A stretch of DNA of 9,768 bases from Sedimentisphaerales bacterium (GCA_030634605.1 DAOWAK010000020.1:1-9768), one strand, 5' to 3'. Counted from the stretch's first letter, positions 1-5,443 are shown. A program made the numbers and translations. Notes: generated from the sequence alone by a model not told the origin.

Positions 1-475
1 ACACCAACGGCACCGAACGCAGCGTACGAATATTAGCAGTAATATCATCCCCGCTCACCCCGTCACCCCGAGTAGCCGCCTGAATCAGCTTACCCCGCTC
101 GTAACGCAACGAAACCGCCACCCCGTCAATCTTGGTCTCCACCACATAACGATACTGCTGCTCACCAACAATCTTCCGCACTCGCTTGTCAAACTCCCGC
201 AACTCGTCCGCCGAATAAGTGTTGTCCATGCTCAGCATCCCCACCGCGTGCTTAACCGACTCAAACCCCGCCATCGGCTCACCACCCACCCGCTGCGTCG
301 GCGAATCCTCCGTCACCAACTCCGGATGTTGAGTTTCCAACTCCTTTAATTCAGCAAACAACTCATCATACTGCCGATCAGAAATTACCGGCAAATTCTC
401 AACATAATACAGATGATCATGTCGCCGCAGCTCAGCCCGCAGTTGCTCAATACGTTTTTCAACCGACTTGCCCAT
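1..475 (-). CDS. ligA: NAD-dependent DNA ligase LigA (N-terminal part, runs off window edge)
   Basis: Seals nicks in duplex DNA using NAD+ during replication and repair. The 158 visible residues cover the Ia region and the start of the adenylation domain. Visible landmarks are HDHLYYVEN and ISDRQYDEL near residues 19-39 (the NMN-binding Ia region), DSPTQRVGG at 57-65, and the adenylation motif ETKIDG with the nucleophile Lys at residue 115, the same number as in E. coli LigA. RGDGVSGDDITANIRT follows, which is typical of the family. The ATG at 475 is the only reasonable start: an in-frame TAA lies one codon upstream (TAA AAG ATG). No Shine-Dalgarno is obvious. The gene begins 46 bases after the cupin stop on the same strand, so co-transcription is plausible. 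The coding strand is G-rich. The catalytic C-terminal parts (OB fold, zinc finger, HhH, BRCT) lie outside the window. Confidence 0.97.
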   Translation of the reverse strand, partial: MGKSVEKRIEQLRAELRRHDHLYYVENLPVISDRQYDELFAELKELETQHPELVTEDSPTQRVGGEPMAGFESVKHAVGMLSMDNTYSADELREFDKRVRKIVGEQQYRYVVETKIDGVAVSLRYERGKLIQAATRGDGVSGDDITANIRTLRSVPLV

Positions 476-521
476 CTTTTACCAGCATTGAGGATGAAAT
501 AAATTTACGATCCAGCCCCTG

Positions 522-872
522 TCATTTCTGATATTCAACCGGCACAATGCAGAGCATCTTCGCCATTTCAGTTGACGAGCCATTCTGGAACTGATGTTTC
601 TCATTCGCCGGCACCAGCACCACATCACCGACCGTAATCGGGATTTCCTTCTGCTCGGTCACCAGGTTAATCTCGCCCGCCATCACCACCACTTCATGCT
701 CAAACGGATGCTCATGAAACGGCGTGTGCCCCCCCACCGCTATCTCAAACTGCCGCAACGCAAACGTCGGCGCTGCGTCTTTGGGCCCGAACAACACCCG
801 CACCCTAACATCTTTGGCACCATCCATCTGCACCGACACCGCCTCAACATCCGCAATCTTCTTCACTATCAT
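522..872 (-). CDS. Small single-domain cupin protein
   Basis: A 116-residue stand-alone cupin (Cupin_2-like beta-barrel). Motif 1 is visible as G48-x4-H53-E-H55-x4-E60-x5-G66, and motif 2 as G82-x5-P88-x4-H93-x3-N97. This gives the usual 3-His/1-Glu metal site (H53, H55, E60, H93). Such proteins bind a divalent metal and act as small isomerases, dioxygenases or ligand sensors; nothing here identifies the substrate. The start is the ATG at 872, not the upstream TTG at 887, because a GAGGG Shine-Dalgarno lies 8 bases before it, inside the longer frame. There is no signal peptide, so it should be cytoplasmic. It sits directly upstream of ligA (46-base gap) and downstream of ndk, from which it is separated by a repeat-rich spacer, so it may have its own promoter. 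A functional link to either neighbour is not evident. Confidence 0.85.
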   Translation of the reverse strand: MIVKKIADVEAVSVQMDGAKDVRVRVLFGPKDAAPTFALRQFEIAVGGHTPFHEHPFEHEVVVMAGEINLVTEQKEIPITVGDVVLVPANEKHQFQNGSSTEMAKMLCIVPVEYQK

Positions 873-927
873 TTTACTTGCCCTCAACTTATTGTTTTGT
901 TACTCAAACCGATCGACCCGACTTGTC

Positions 928-948
928 ATGCCCGGCTTGATCGGGCAT
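928..948. repeat. REP-like hairpin in the ndk-cupin spacer
   Basis: ATGCCCG (928-934) and CGGGCAT (942-948) form a perfect 7-bp stem with a 7-base loop. The surrounding TGTCATGCCCGG...CGGGCATCCAG has the look of the short palindromic repeats scattered through many Gram-negative genomes. It lies between ndk and the cupin gene, both on the minus strand, and may also stabilise or end the ndk transcript. No T-run follows on the minus strand, so a classical terminator is unlikely. Confidence 0.55.
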
Positions 949-961
949 CCAGTCTTAAAAA

Positions 962-1061
962 CTTCATGACCTTCATGCCCTTCATGGTAGAATTGAATCT
1001 TACCTTTCGTCATTCATCATTCGTCATTGATTCGTCATTCGGGCTTTGTCATTCGTCATTA
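962..1061. repeat. Short direct-repeat cluster (CTTCATG and TTCGTCATT units)
   Basis: Two simple repeat families lie side by side. CTTCATGNN occurs three times with a 9-base period at 962-988. TTCGTCATT occurs four times exactly (starting at 1006, 1020, 1031 and 1052), with degenerate copies between (TTCATCATT, TTTGTCATT). Spacing is irregular (14, 11 and 21 bases), so this is not a CRISPR array. No reading frame here looks like a real protein. The cluster lies just downstream of the ndk stop codon. Confidence 0.6.
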
Positions 1062-1103
1062 ACTCAATGGTCCATCTAAGCTGTAAATGCTTACCTTTCC
1101 TTT

Positions 1104-1562
1104 TTATTCTTCTTCGCCGTAAAGCCAGTGTTCATTGGCCAATTCATAGTTAACCAATTCGTTTTCTGTAAAATACAAAGGAATCTCATAATCCGCCGAT
1201 TCCACCGAATCGCTGCCGTGGATCAGGTTAAAACCCTTTGAGCCGCCAAAATCTCCCCGAATCGTGCCCGGCTCCGCATCGCAGCCAAACGTCGCTCCCA
1301 TTAATTTCCGCGACATCGCAATGACGCCTTCCGCCTGCAACACCAGCACCAGCACCGGCCCACTGGTAATATAGCGCAAAAGCCTTTCGTAAAAGGGTTT
1401 ACCTTTATGAACCGCGTAATGCTGCTCGGCCAGTTCCCGCGAAATCCGCATAAATCGGCAGGCAGCAATTTGCAGCCCTTTCTGCTCAAAACGAGTTATA
1501 ATACTACCAATCAACTGCCGCTGAACCGCGTCCGGTTTCAAAATAATCAACGTTCTTTCCAC
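1104..1562 (-). CDS. ndk: Nucleoside-diphosphate kinase
   Basis: Transfers the gamma phosphate of ATP to other (deoxy)nucleoside diphosphates through a phospho-histidine; cytoplasmic. The 152-residue product matches the usual bacterial length. It opens with ERTLIILKPDAV, has RKLMGATFGCDAEPGTIRG at about 85-103, and carries the catalytic NLIHGSDS with His115. The C-terminal EIPLYF...NEHWLY is also typical. The start is the GTG at 1562. A longer frame to 1586 exists, but the AAGGAG ribosome-binding site lies inside that extension, about 10 bases before this GTG, and the family normally begins at this point. A strong promoter and a long structured leader precede the gene. Downstream on the same strand are the cupin gene and ligA. 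Confidence 0.97.
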   Translation of the reverse strand: MERTLIILKPDAVQRQLIGSIITRFEQKGLQIAACRFMRISRELAEQHYAVHKGKPFYERLLRYITSGPVLVLVLQAEGVIAMSRKLMGATFGCDAEPGTIRGDFGGSKGFNLIHGSDSVESADYEIPLYFTENELVNYELANEHWLYGEEE

Positions 1563-1588
1563 TGTGATGACTCTCCTTATTACCAATC

Positions 1589-1674
1589 AAAAAAGAAAAT
1601 ACCAGGTTCCTCATGCCACAAACCCATTGTAAACAACAGCTTACAATCTCGGCCACTTGGCATTCCCACCTGGT
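1589..1674 (-). promoter_or_regulatory. Nested hairpin with T-tract in the ndk leader (putative attenuator)
   Basis: Read on the minus strand, the untranslated leader of ndk holds three collinear helices: an outer 7-bp stem (1668-1674 with 1601-1607, ACCAGGT/ACCTGGT), a middle 6-bp stem (1658-1663 with 1613-1618, ATGCCA/TGGCAT) and an apical 7-bp stem (1641-1647 with 1626-1632, ATTGTAA/TTACAAT) with an 8-base loop. Right after the outer stem comes ATTTTCTTTTTT (1600-1589), a T-tract expected of an intrinsic terminator. The ribosome-binding site follows directly. Seen: the pairing and the T-tract. Inferred: transcription attenuation of ndk. It could instead be a miniature hairpin repeat that landed in the leader. 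I do not recognise a known riboswitch class. Confidence 0.55.
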
Positions 1675-1726
1675 TTGAGTATAAATATCTTAAAAAACAA
1701 ACACTTACAAAATTAACCTGCTGAAA

Positions 1727-1755
1727 ATTATAATTACCCCCCGCTAATGCGTCAA
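1727..1755 (-). promoter_or_regulatory. Sigma70-type promoter of ndk
   Basis: On the minus strand the -35 box TTGACG (1755-1750, 5 of 6 consensus) is separated by exactly 17 bases from a perfect -10 box TATAAT (1732-1727). Transcription would start near 1720, giving a leader of about 158 bases that contains the hairpin described separately. Confidence 0.75.
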
Positions 1756-1850
1756 TGCCAATAGAAAATATTTATAGCTGCCATTAAATCTGACAAAAAT
1801 ATCGATTTCAGGCAACAAATTTGGATTTATTTACTTTTTCCGGAAACTTT

Positions 1851-1879
1851 TTGCTTTTTTTCGCGTCTTCATATATAGT
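1851..1879 (+). promoter_or_regulatory. Possible promoter of the lipoprotein gene
   Basis: TTGCTT (1851-1856) and TATAGT (1874-1879, 5 of 6) are 17 bases apart. The -35 box is weak (3 of 6). A perfect palindrome TTTCCGGAAA (1837-1846) lies just upstream and could be an operator. Transcription would start near 1886, placing the TCCGGTTTC repeats in the leader. Confidence 0.35.
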
Positions 1880-1906
1880 GGTTTTTGAAGGGAATTATCT
1901 ATTTCC

Positions 1907-1940
1907 TCCGGTTTCTGTTATATTCCGGTTTCAGTTGCAT
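1907..1940 (+). repeat. Two-copy 17-base tandem repeat in the lipoprotein leader
   Basis: TCCGGTTTCTGTT (1907-1919) is repeated as TCCGGTTTCAGTT (1924-1936), 12 of 13 identical, with a 17-base period. It lies between the candidate promoter and the ribosome-binding site. The TCCGG core is also found in the palindrome at 1837-1846. It could be a protein or sRNA binding site, or simple duplication. Confidence 0.4.
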
Positions 1941-1964
1941 TATTAATTGCCGAAAGGGGTTACG

Positions 1965-2315
1965 ATGAAGACTGTGTGTTTGCTTTTAGCTGTCGCGATG
2001 ACTCTCCTTGTTCTGCCGGGCTGCACGAAAATCGTTAAAATGGAGCCCACCTCAGGCCCTCCCGGAACACCGGTTTACATCAAATGCTGCGGCATGTTTG
2101 GTGATCCCACCGCTCAGAGAGTGCTCTGGGACGGCAAAACAGTTTCCGCGCCATTCCCTGGCTCGTTTTTGGTCCCTGCTCTCGATAAAGGCGGCGAAAT
2201 AGGCAAACACCGCGTTACCCTGGTCGATGAACTGGACGCTTCGGAAGCTTTCCTGGTGTTCCCGATTTTTCGGAATCGTTTCAGCTCCGCCACTTTCGAA
2301 GTCACCGCCCCCTGA
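1965..2315 (+). CDS. Small lipoprotein with IPT/TIG-like domain
   Basis: A 116-residue predicted lipoprotein. The N-terminus is a type II signal peptide: MK, a hydrophobic stretch to residue 17, then lipobox LPGC with Cys20 as the lipid-anchor residue. After it, MEPTSGPPGTPVYIKCCG resembles the opening of IPT/TIG (immunoglobulin-like) domains, and strand-like segments continue to the C-terminus (KHRVTLVDE, ATFEVTAP). A vicinal Cys41-Cys42 pair is unusual for the fold. The start is the ATG at 1965, with AAAGGGG five bases before it; the upstream in-frame start at 1947 would put that ribosome-binding site inside the gene. No enzyme motif is seen, so function is unknown; a small envelope binding or structural protein is likely. 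It is monocistronic, with the RAYT element downstream. Confidence 0.75.
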   Translation: MKTVCLLLAVAMTLLVLPGCTKIVKMEPTSGPPGTPVYIKCCGMFGDPTAQRVLWDGKTVSAPFPGSFLVPALDKGGEIGKHRVTLVDELDASEAFLVFPIFRNRFSSATFEVTAP

Positions 2316-2339
2316 CTTGGGAATATACCCAAGGGGTAT
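2316..2339. repeat. Overlapping inverted repeats directly after the lipoprotein stop
   Basis: CTTGGG-aatata-CCCAAG (2316-2333) overlaps ATACCC-AAG-GGGTAT (2325-2339), so two alternative hairpins are possible. No T-run follows, so this is a weak candidate for transcript-end stabilisation rather than a clear terminator. The rest of 2340-2410 holds nothing I can identify apart from a short CGCG-tttcca-CGCG hairpin. Confidence 0.4.
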
Positions 2340-2410
2340 CTTGGATAGTGGTTGGGGTAGGAGAACTCCGCGTTTCCACGCGAGGCTAAAATGGAAAGTT
2401 GTTGCGGGAC

Positions 2411-2436
2411 AAAAAAAAGGGGTCAGGAGCCTTTTT
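2411..2436 (+). repeat. Left terminal hairpin repeat of the RAYT element
   Basis: A8-GGGGTCAGGAGCC-T5. It folds as AAAAAGG / CCTTTTT around the loop GGTCAGGAG. A GTAG tetranucleotide (2442-2445) follows six bases later; GTAG/GTGG-type tetranucleotides accompany REP hairpins in RAYT systems, though here its position relative to the hairpin is not clearly canonical. Confidence 0.8.
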
Positions 2437-2449
2437 GTTAGGTAGGTGT

Positions 2450-3130
2450 TCATTCTTTATCCTCTAGTCTTGGGCGGCCGCGGGGGCGTATGGTTGATTC
2501 CAGAGAAAACCGGCGGATTATACGGGTTAGCCAAGGACCGCTGCCATAAGGGCGATCCCGCTGGATACACTGCTGCAAGGCTTGCGATTCTTTATCCGAA
2601 AAGGGCTTATTTACCAAACTAAGCCAATTTTTTGGCAGATCAATCGGCCAGTCAGAGAGCAAAATATCGTTTTCAAAATCAGGGTGCTCACGCTGCCAAA
2701 GACTACACCATCGCCAATTTTGTGCTTTGCGGACCAGATTGGCTTGCAGGGCATTTCGTTCGACATACCGACAAACAGTCAGGAAATGTTCATCGGATTG
2801 AATGGGGAAAGACTTGTACCGGCCCTGATAGAGATGACCTGAGCCAACCGAGTTGTGATAAGCGTGCCAGCGCTGGGTGTGGGTCATGGTCAGCCAAGTC
2901 ATAAAACGAGCTAAATCACCGTCATGATGCGGCGAGAGGACCAGATGCCAATGGTTGGGCATCAGGCAATAGGACAACAGCTGCATAGATACTCGTTCAC
3001 ATGCTTGCGAGAGAACCTTCTCAAAGGCTTGATAATCGCTGTCTTGATGAAATATCTCTAGACGAGCATTGGCTCGATTAAGGACATGATAGGCATAACC
3101 GGCTTTGTCAACACGTAAGGGACGAGGCAT
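2450..3130 (-). CDS. REP-associated tyrosine transposase (RAYT, Y1_Tnp/IS200-like)
   Basis: A 226-residue single-strand transposase of the HUH/Y1 family, which cuts and joins DNA at hairpin ends. It begins with MPRPLRVDKAGYAYHVLNR, typical of RAYTs. The HUH metal-binding motif is H60-W-H62 in CLMPNHWHLVL, followed by YQGRYKSF (101-108) and the catalytic Tyr122 in RYVERNAL. The tail is basic (RPRGRPRL). All hallmark residues are intact, so the enzyme is probably functional. The start is the ATG at 3130; the frame can be extended to a TTG at 3139, but this would run into the -10 box. There is no ribosome-binding site, consistent with the promoter lying only 8 bases upstream. It lies between inverted hairpin repeats and is independent of its neighbours. 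Confidence 0.95.
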   Translation of the reverse strand: MPRPLRVDKAGYAYHVLNRANARLEIFHQDSDYQAFEKVLSQACERVSMQLLSYCLMPNHWHLVLSPHHDGDLARFMTWLTMTHTQRWHAYHNSVGSGHLYQGRYKSFPIQSDEHFLTVCRYVERNALQANLVRKAQNWRWCSLWQREHPDFENDILLSDWPIDLPKNWLSLVNKPFSDKESQALQQCIQRDRPYGSGPWLTRIIRRFSLESTIRPRGRPRLEDKE

Positions 3131-3138
3131 AATTTGCA

Positions 3139-3167
3139 ATTATAACCCATTAACCAGCAAATGTCCA
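3139..3167 (-). promoter_or_regulatory. Near-consensus promoter giving an almost leaderless RAYT transcript
   Basis: On the minus strand TGGACA (3167-3162, 5 of 6) and TATAAT (3144-3139, 6 of 6) are 17 bases apart. The ATG at 3130 begins only 8 bases after the -10 box, so transcription should start within a few bases of the start codon. No Shine-Dalgarno fits in that space. The -35 box abuts the terminal hairpin at 3169. Confidence 0.75.
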
Positions 3168-3168
3168 G

Positions 3169-3193
3169 AAAAAAGGCTCCTGACCCCTTTTTT
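3169..3193 (-). repeat. Right terminal hairpin repeat of the RAYT element
   Basis: A6-GGCTCCTGACCCC-T6, the inverted counterpart of the copy at 2411-2436. It folds as an 8-bp stem (AAAAAAGG/CCTTTTTT) with loop CTCCTGACC. Confidence 0.8.
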
Positions 3194-3207
3194 CTCTCAA
3201 AATAACA

Positions 3208-3236
3208 TTGACAGTATCTGCCAAATCCACGATGAT
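3208..3236 (+). promoter_or_regulatory. Candidate promoter of the POT transporter
   Basis: A perfect -35 TTGACA (3208-3213), a 17-base spacer and GATGAT (3231-3236, 4 of 6) as -10. It sits immediately outside the RAYT element. The predicted leader is about 90 bases. Confidence 0.5.
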
Positions 3237-3257
3237 TAGCCAAAATTGGTCCCGAAT

Positions 3258-3288
3258 CCGGGCAAGGTCGGCTATCCAGGGTGCCCGG
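3258..3288 (+). promoter_or_regulatory. Hairpin in the POT leader
   Basis: CCGGGC (3258-3263) pairs with GCCCGG (3283-3288) over a 19-base loop. TAGCC (3237-3241) and GGCTA (3271-3275) form a competing pair that uses the loop. Possible leader structure; no known class recognised. Confidence 0.35.
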
Positions 3289-3331
3289 TTAACTCAGATG
3301 TTATACTTATTTTTCACAGGGTACAAACAAA

Positions 3332-5443
3332 ATGAAAAAACACAAATACCTGACCGCTCCCGTCCCTTCGGCCAAAATGCCCAGCGGTATCCCATATATC
3401 GTCAGCAACGAAGCTGCTGAACGCTTCAGCTTCTACGGTATGAACTGCATCCTGACCATCTTCATGGCCCAACACCTGCTCAACGCCGCCGGACAACTCG
3501 ATGTTATGCGTGAAAGCGAAGCTATCAAATACGCTCACCTGTTCAAAATGGGCGTTTATGGCTTTCCCATCATCGGTGCCCTGCTGGCCGACGTCCTGCT
3601 CGGTAAATACCGCACTATCTTGTGGCTCTCCATCGTTTACTGCCTGGGCCATCTCGTTTTGGCTCTCGACCAGACCCGCACCGGCCTGTTCCTCGGATTA
3701 TCTCTGATCGTCATCGGTTCCGGTGGTATCAAACCCTGCGTCTCGGCCCATGTCGGCGACCAGTTCGGAAAATCAAACCAGCACCTGCTCCAGAAAGTTT
3801 TCTCCATATTCTACTTTGCCATCAATCTGGGATCCTTCTTCTCCACAATGCTCACCCCCTGGGTGCTCGAACTCTACGGCCCCCACTGGGCCTTCGGCAT
3901 ACCCGGCATCCTCATGGCGGTCGCCACCCTGGCATTCTGGCTCGGCCGAAACAAATACATACACGTCCCCGCCGGCGGCATCGGCTTCCTGAAAGAAACT
4001 TTCAGCCTCGAAGGTCTCCGGGCCATCCTTAAACTCGGCATAATTTACGTATTCGTCGCTATGTTTTGGTCACTGTTCGATCAGTCCGCTTCGGCCTGGG
4101 TTCTTCAGGCCAATAAAATGGACCTCCACCTGGTCTTCGATTGGCTACCTTCTCAAATCCAGGCAGCCAACCCGCTGCTGGTCATGATTATGATCCCGCT
4201 ATTTTCTTACGCCATTTATCCCGCTATCGATAAAGTCTTCCGTATGAAACCCCTGCGCAAAATCTGCATCGGCATGTTCGTTGCCGCCGGCGCTTTCGCG
4301 ATTTCCGCTCATATCGAATCACAAATCAACGGCGGTGACGTCTTCCGTTATACCTCCCGCGCCACCATCGATGGTGTCGAAGCAGTCAATCTTATTGATG
4401 GCAAAACCGACGGCACCGGCTGGTCCTCCGCCGAACAACCCACCCCTGAAAAACCCCAGGAACTGCTCATCGCCCTGCGCGAACGCTCCGCCTGGACCAT
4501 TAATTCTATCCATGTCAATGCCGTTACCACCCTGAGCCAGGCCGAAATCGTCGCCAAACTGAAAGAATTAACCCTCGACGCCCGCCTCGAACACGCTGAA
4601 ATGCAGAAAGCCGGCAACACCGAATCCGCGGCCAAACTGCAACAGGCGGTGGAAATTCTCAGTTCAGCTGCTAAAACCGCTAAGGCCGCCCCCTCTGCCG
4701 ACCAGGCCAAGCAGATTGCGCGCGACGCTCTGGAAAAAACCTCCAACAACATCGACACCCTTGACGATGCTTCCTACAATCCCAAGCAAATTTCTCTTTA
4801 CGCCGCCAACGTTGCCAACTTCGACGACAACCTCATTCCTCAACTCACCGGTGATAAATCTCCCGAAACCGTCGGCTGGACTCATCTGGCCGACTGCGAA
4901 ATCGACAACCAGGGCAGCTTAGCCGAAGTAGCCTTCGACCCCACCGTCGCCAGTCACGTCCTGGTTCGCATTAATTCAAACCACGGTGCCGACCGCGTTA
5001 AAATCGGTGAGATTGCCGTCATGACCACCGACGATCACACCGAAGTCAGCCAAACCTCTGCCGCTGACATCTGGCCTAACGTTGCCGGCGTCGGATTCAA
5101 ACCTAACATTGCCTGGCAGATCATCGCCTACATCATCCTGACCGCCGCTGAAATCATGGTTTCCATCACCTGTCTGGAATTCTCCTACACTCAGGCTCCA
5201 CGCAAAATGAAATCCTTTATTATGTCGGTTTACTTACTCTCAATCTCGCTTGGTAACGCCTTTGTCGCCATCGTCAACGGCTTCATCGAAAAAAACGACG
5301 GTACTACTATCCTGCCCGGCGCCAATTATTACTGGTTCTTTACGGTCTCTATGCTTATAACAGCCGGCCTGTTCATTTTTGTCGCCGCCTTATACAAAGA
5401 AAAAACCTACATCCAGGAAGAAGCCCCCGCCCAGGCAGAATAA
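3332..5443 (+). CDS. POT/PTR2-family proton-coupled peptide transporter with large TM9-TM10 insert
   Basis: An inner-membrane MFS symporter that imports di- and tripeptides with protons. POT hallmarks are present: E27-A-A-E30-R31-F in TM1 (ExxER), K134 in GSGGIKPCVS (TM4), the PTR2 signature FYFAINLGSFFS (160-171), and E607 in TM10 within AAEIMVSITCLEFSYTQAP, which resembles animal PepT1 closely. Twelve TM segments are visible (about 33-50, 72-91, 96-113, 118-138, 155-177, 184-205, 235-258, 280-299, 309-328, 592-615, 627-652, 666-688). The extra HA/HB helices common in bacterial POTs are missing between TM6 and TM7. The 703-residue length exceeds typical bacterial POTs (about 450-550) because of residues 331-590, predicted periplasmic. 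The start ATG has a weak AGGG 10 bases upstream. The coding strand is markedly C-rich, unlike the G-rich symporter gene downstream. Confidence 0.95.
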   Translation: MKKHKYLTAPVPSAKMPSGIPYIVSNEAAERFSFYGMNCILTIFMAQHLLNAAGQLDVMRESEAIKYAHLFKMGVYGFPIIGALLADVLLGKYRTILWLSIVYCLGHLVLALDQTRTGLFLGLSLIVIGSGGIKPCVSAHVGDQFGKSNQHLLQKVFSIFYFAINLGSFFSTMLTPWVLELYGPHWAFGIPGILMAVATLAFWLGRNKYIHVPAGGIGFLKETFSLEGLRAILKLGIIYVFVAMFWSLFDQSASAWVLQANKMDLHLVFDWLPSQIQAANPLLVMIMIPLFSYAIYPAIDKVFRMKPLRKICIGMFVAAGAFAISAHIESQINGGDVFRYTSRATIDGVEAVNLIDGKTDGTGWSSAEQPTPEKPQELLIALRERSAWTINSIHVNAVTTLSQAEIVAKLKELTLDARLEHAEMQKAGNTESAAKLQQAVEILSSAAKTAKAAPSADQAKQIARDALEKTSNNIDTLDDASYNPKQISLYAANVANFDDNLIPQLTGDKSPETVGWTHLADCEIDNQGSLAEVAFDPTVASHVLVRINSNHGADRVKIGEIAVMTTDDHTEVSQTSAADIWPNVAGVGFKPNIAWQIIAYIILTAAEIMVSITCLEFSYTQAPRKMKSFIMSVYLLSISLGNAFVAIVNGFIEKNDGTTILPGANYYWFFTVSMLITAGLFIFVAALYKEKTYIQEEAPAQAE
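4322..5101 (+). other. Periplasmic discoidin-like plus helical insert in the POT transporter (residues 331-590)
   Basis: Residues about 350-400 (VNLIDGKTDGTGWSS, then PQELLIALRERSAWTINSIHV) resemble the first half of an F5/8 type C (discoidin) domain. Residues about 401-475 are Ala/Glu/Lys-rich and heptad-like, suggesting a helical hairpin or coiled coil. Residues about 484-566 (KQISLYAANV, then GWTHLAD, then AEVAFDPTVASHVLVRI, then IGEIAVM) resemble the second half of a discoidin fold. The helical part thus seems inserted in a jelly-roll. This is read from motif patterns; no search was run. Confidence 0.6.

Larger units (their letters stand above)
2411..3193 (-). mobile_element. RAYT (Y1 transposase) element with terminal inverted hairpin repeats
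   Basis: A compact unit of about 783 bases. Each end carries the core GGGGTCAGGAGCC flanked by A- and T-runs: 2411-2436 in direct orientation and 3169-3193 in inverted orientation, a 13-bp perfect core with matching A/T flanks. Each end can fold by itself into a hairpin of 7-8 bp (A-run plus GG with CC plus T-run) with a 9-base loop. Subterminal hairpins are what Y1/HUH transposases recognise, and REP-associated transposases (RAYT) are typically flanked by such inverted pairs. The transposase gene fills the interior. Base composition lacks the strong C>G skew of the flanking POT gene, which fits recent arrival. No target duplication is expected for this enzyme class. Confidence 0.85.

Noticed and set aside
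1006..1060. Possible CRISPR-like array of TTCGTCATT repeats
   Set aside because: Units are only 9 bases, spacing is irregular (11-21 bases) and no cas gene is present.
594..1079. Plus-strand frame of 161 codons across the cupin gene and repeats
   Set aside because: His/Arg-rich antisense shadow of the cupin gene extended through simple repeats; not protein-like.
1589..1674. Assignment of the ndk leader to a known riboswitch class (cobalamin, preQ1, purine)
   Set aside because: None of the core motifs of those classes is present; the claim is limited to an unassigned structured leader.
2052..2453. Minus-strand frame of 133 codons antisense to the lipoprotein
   Set aside because: Antisense shadow of the lipoprotein gene running into the element end; no recognisable protein features or ribosome-binding site.
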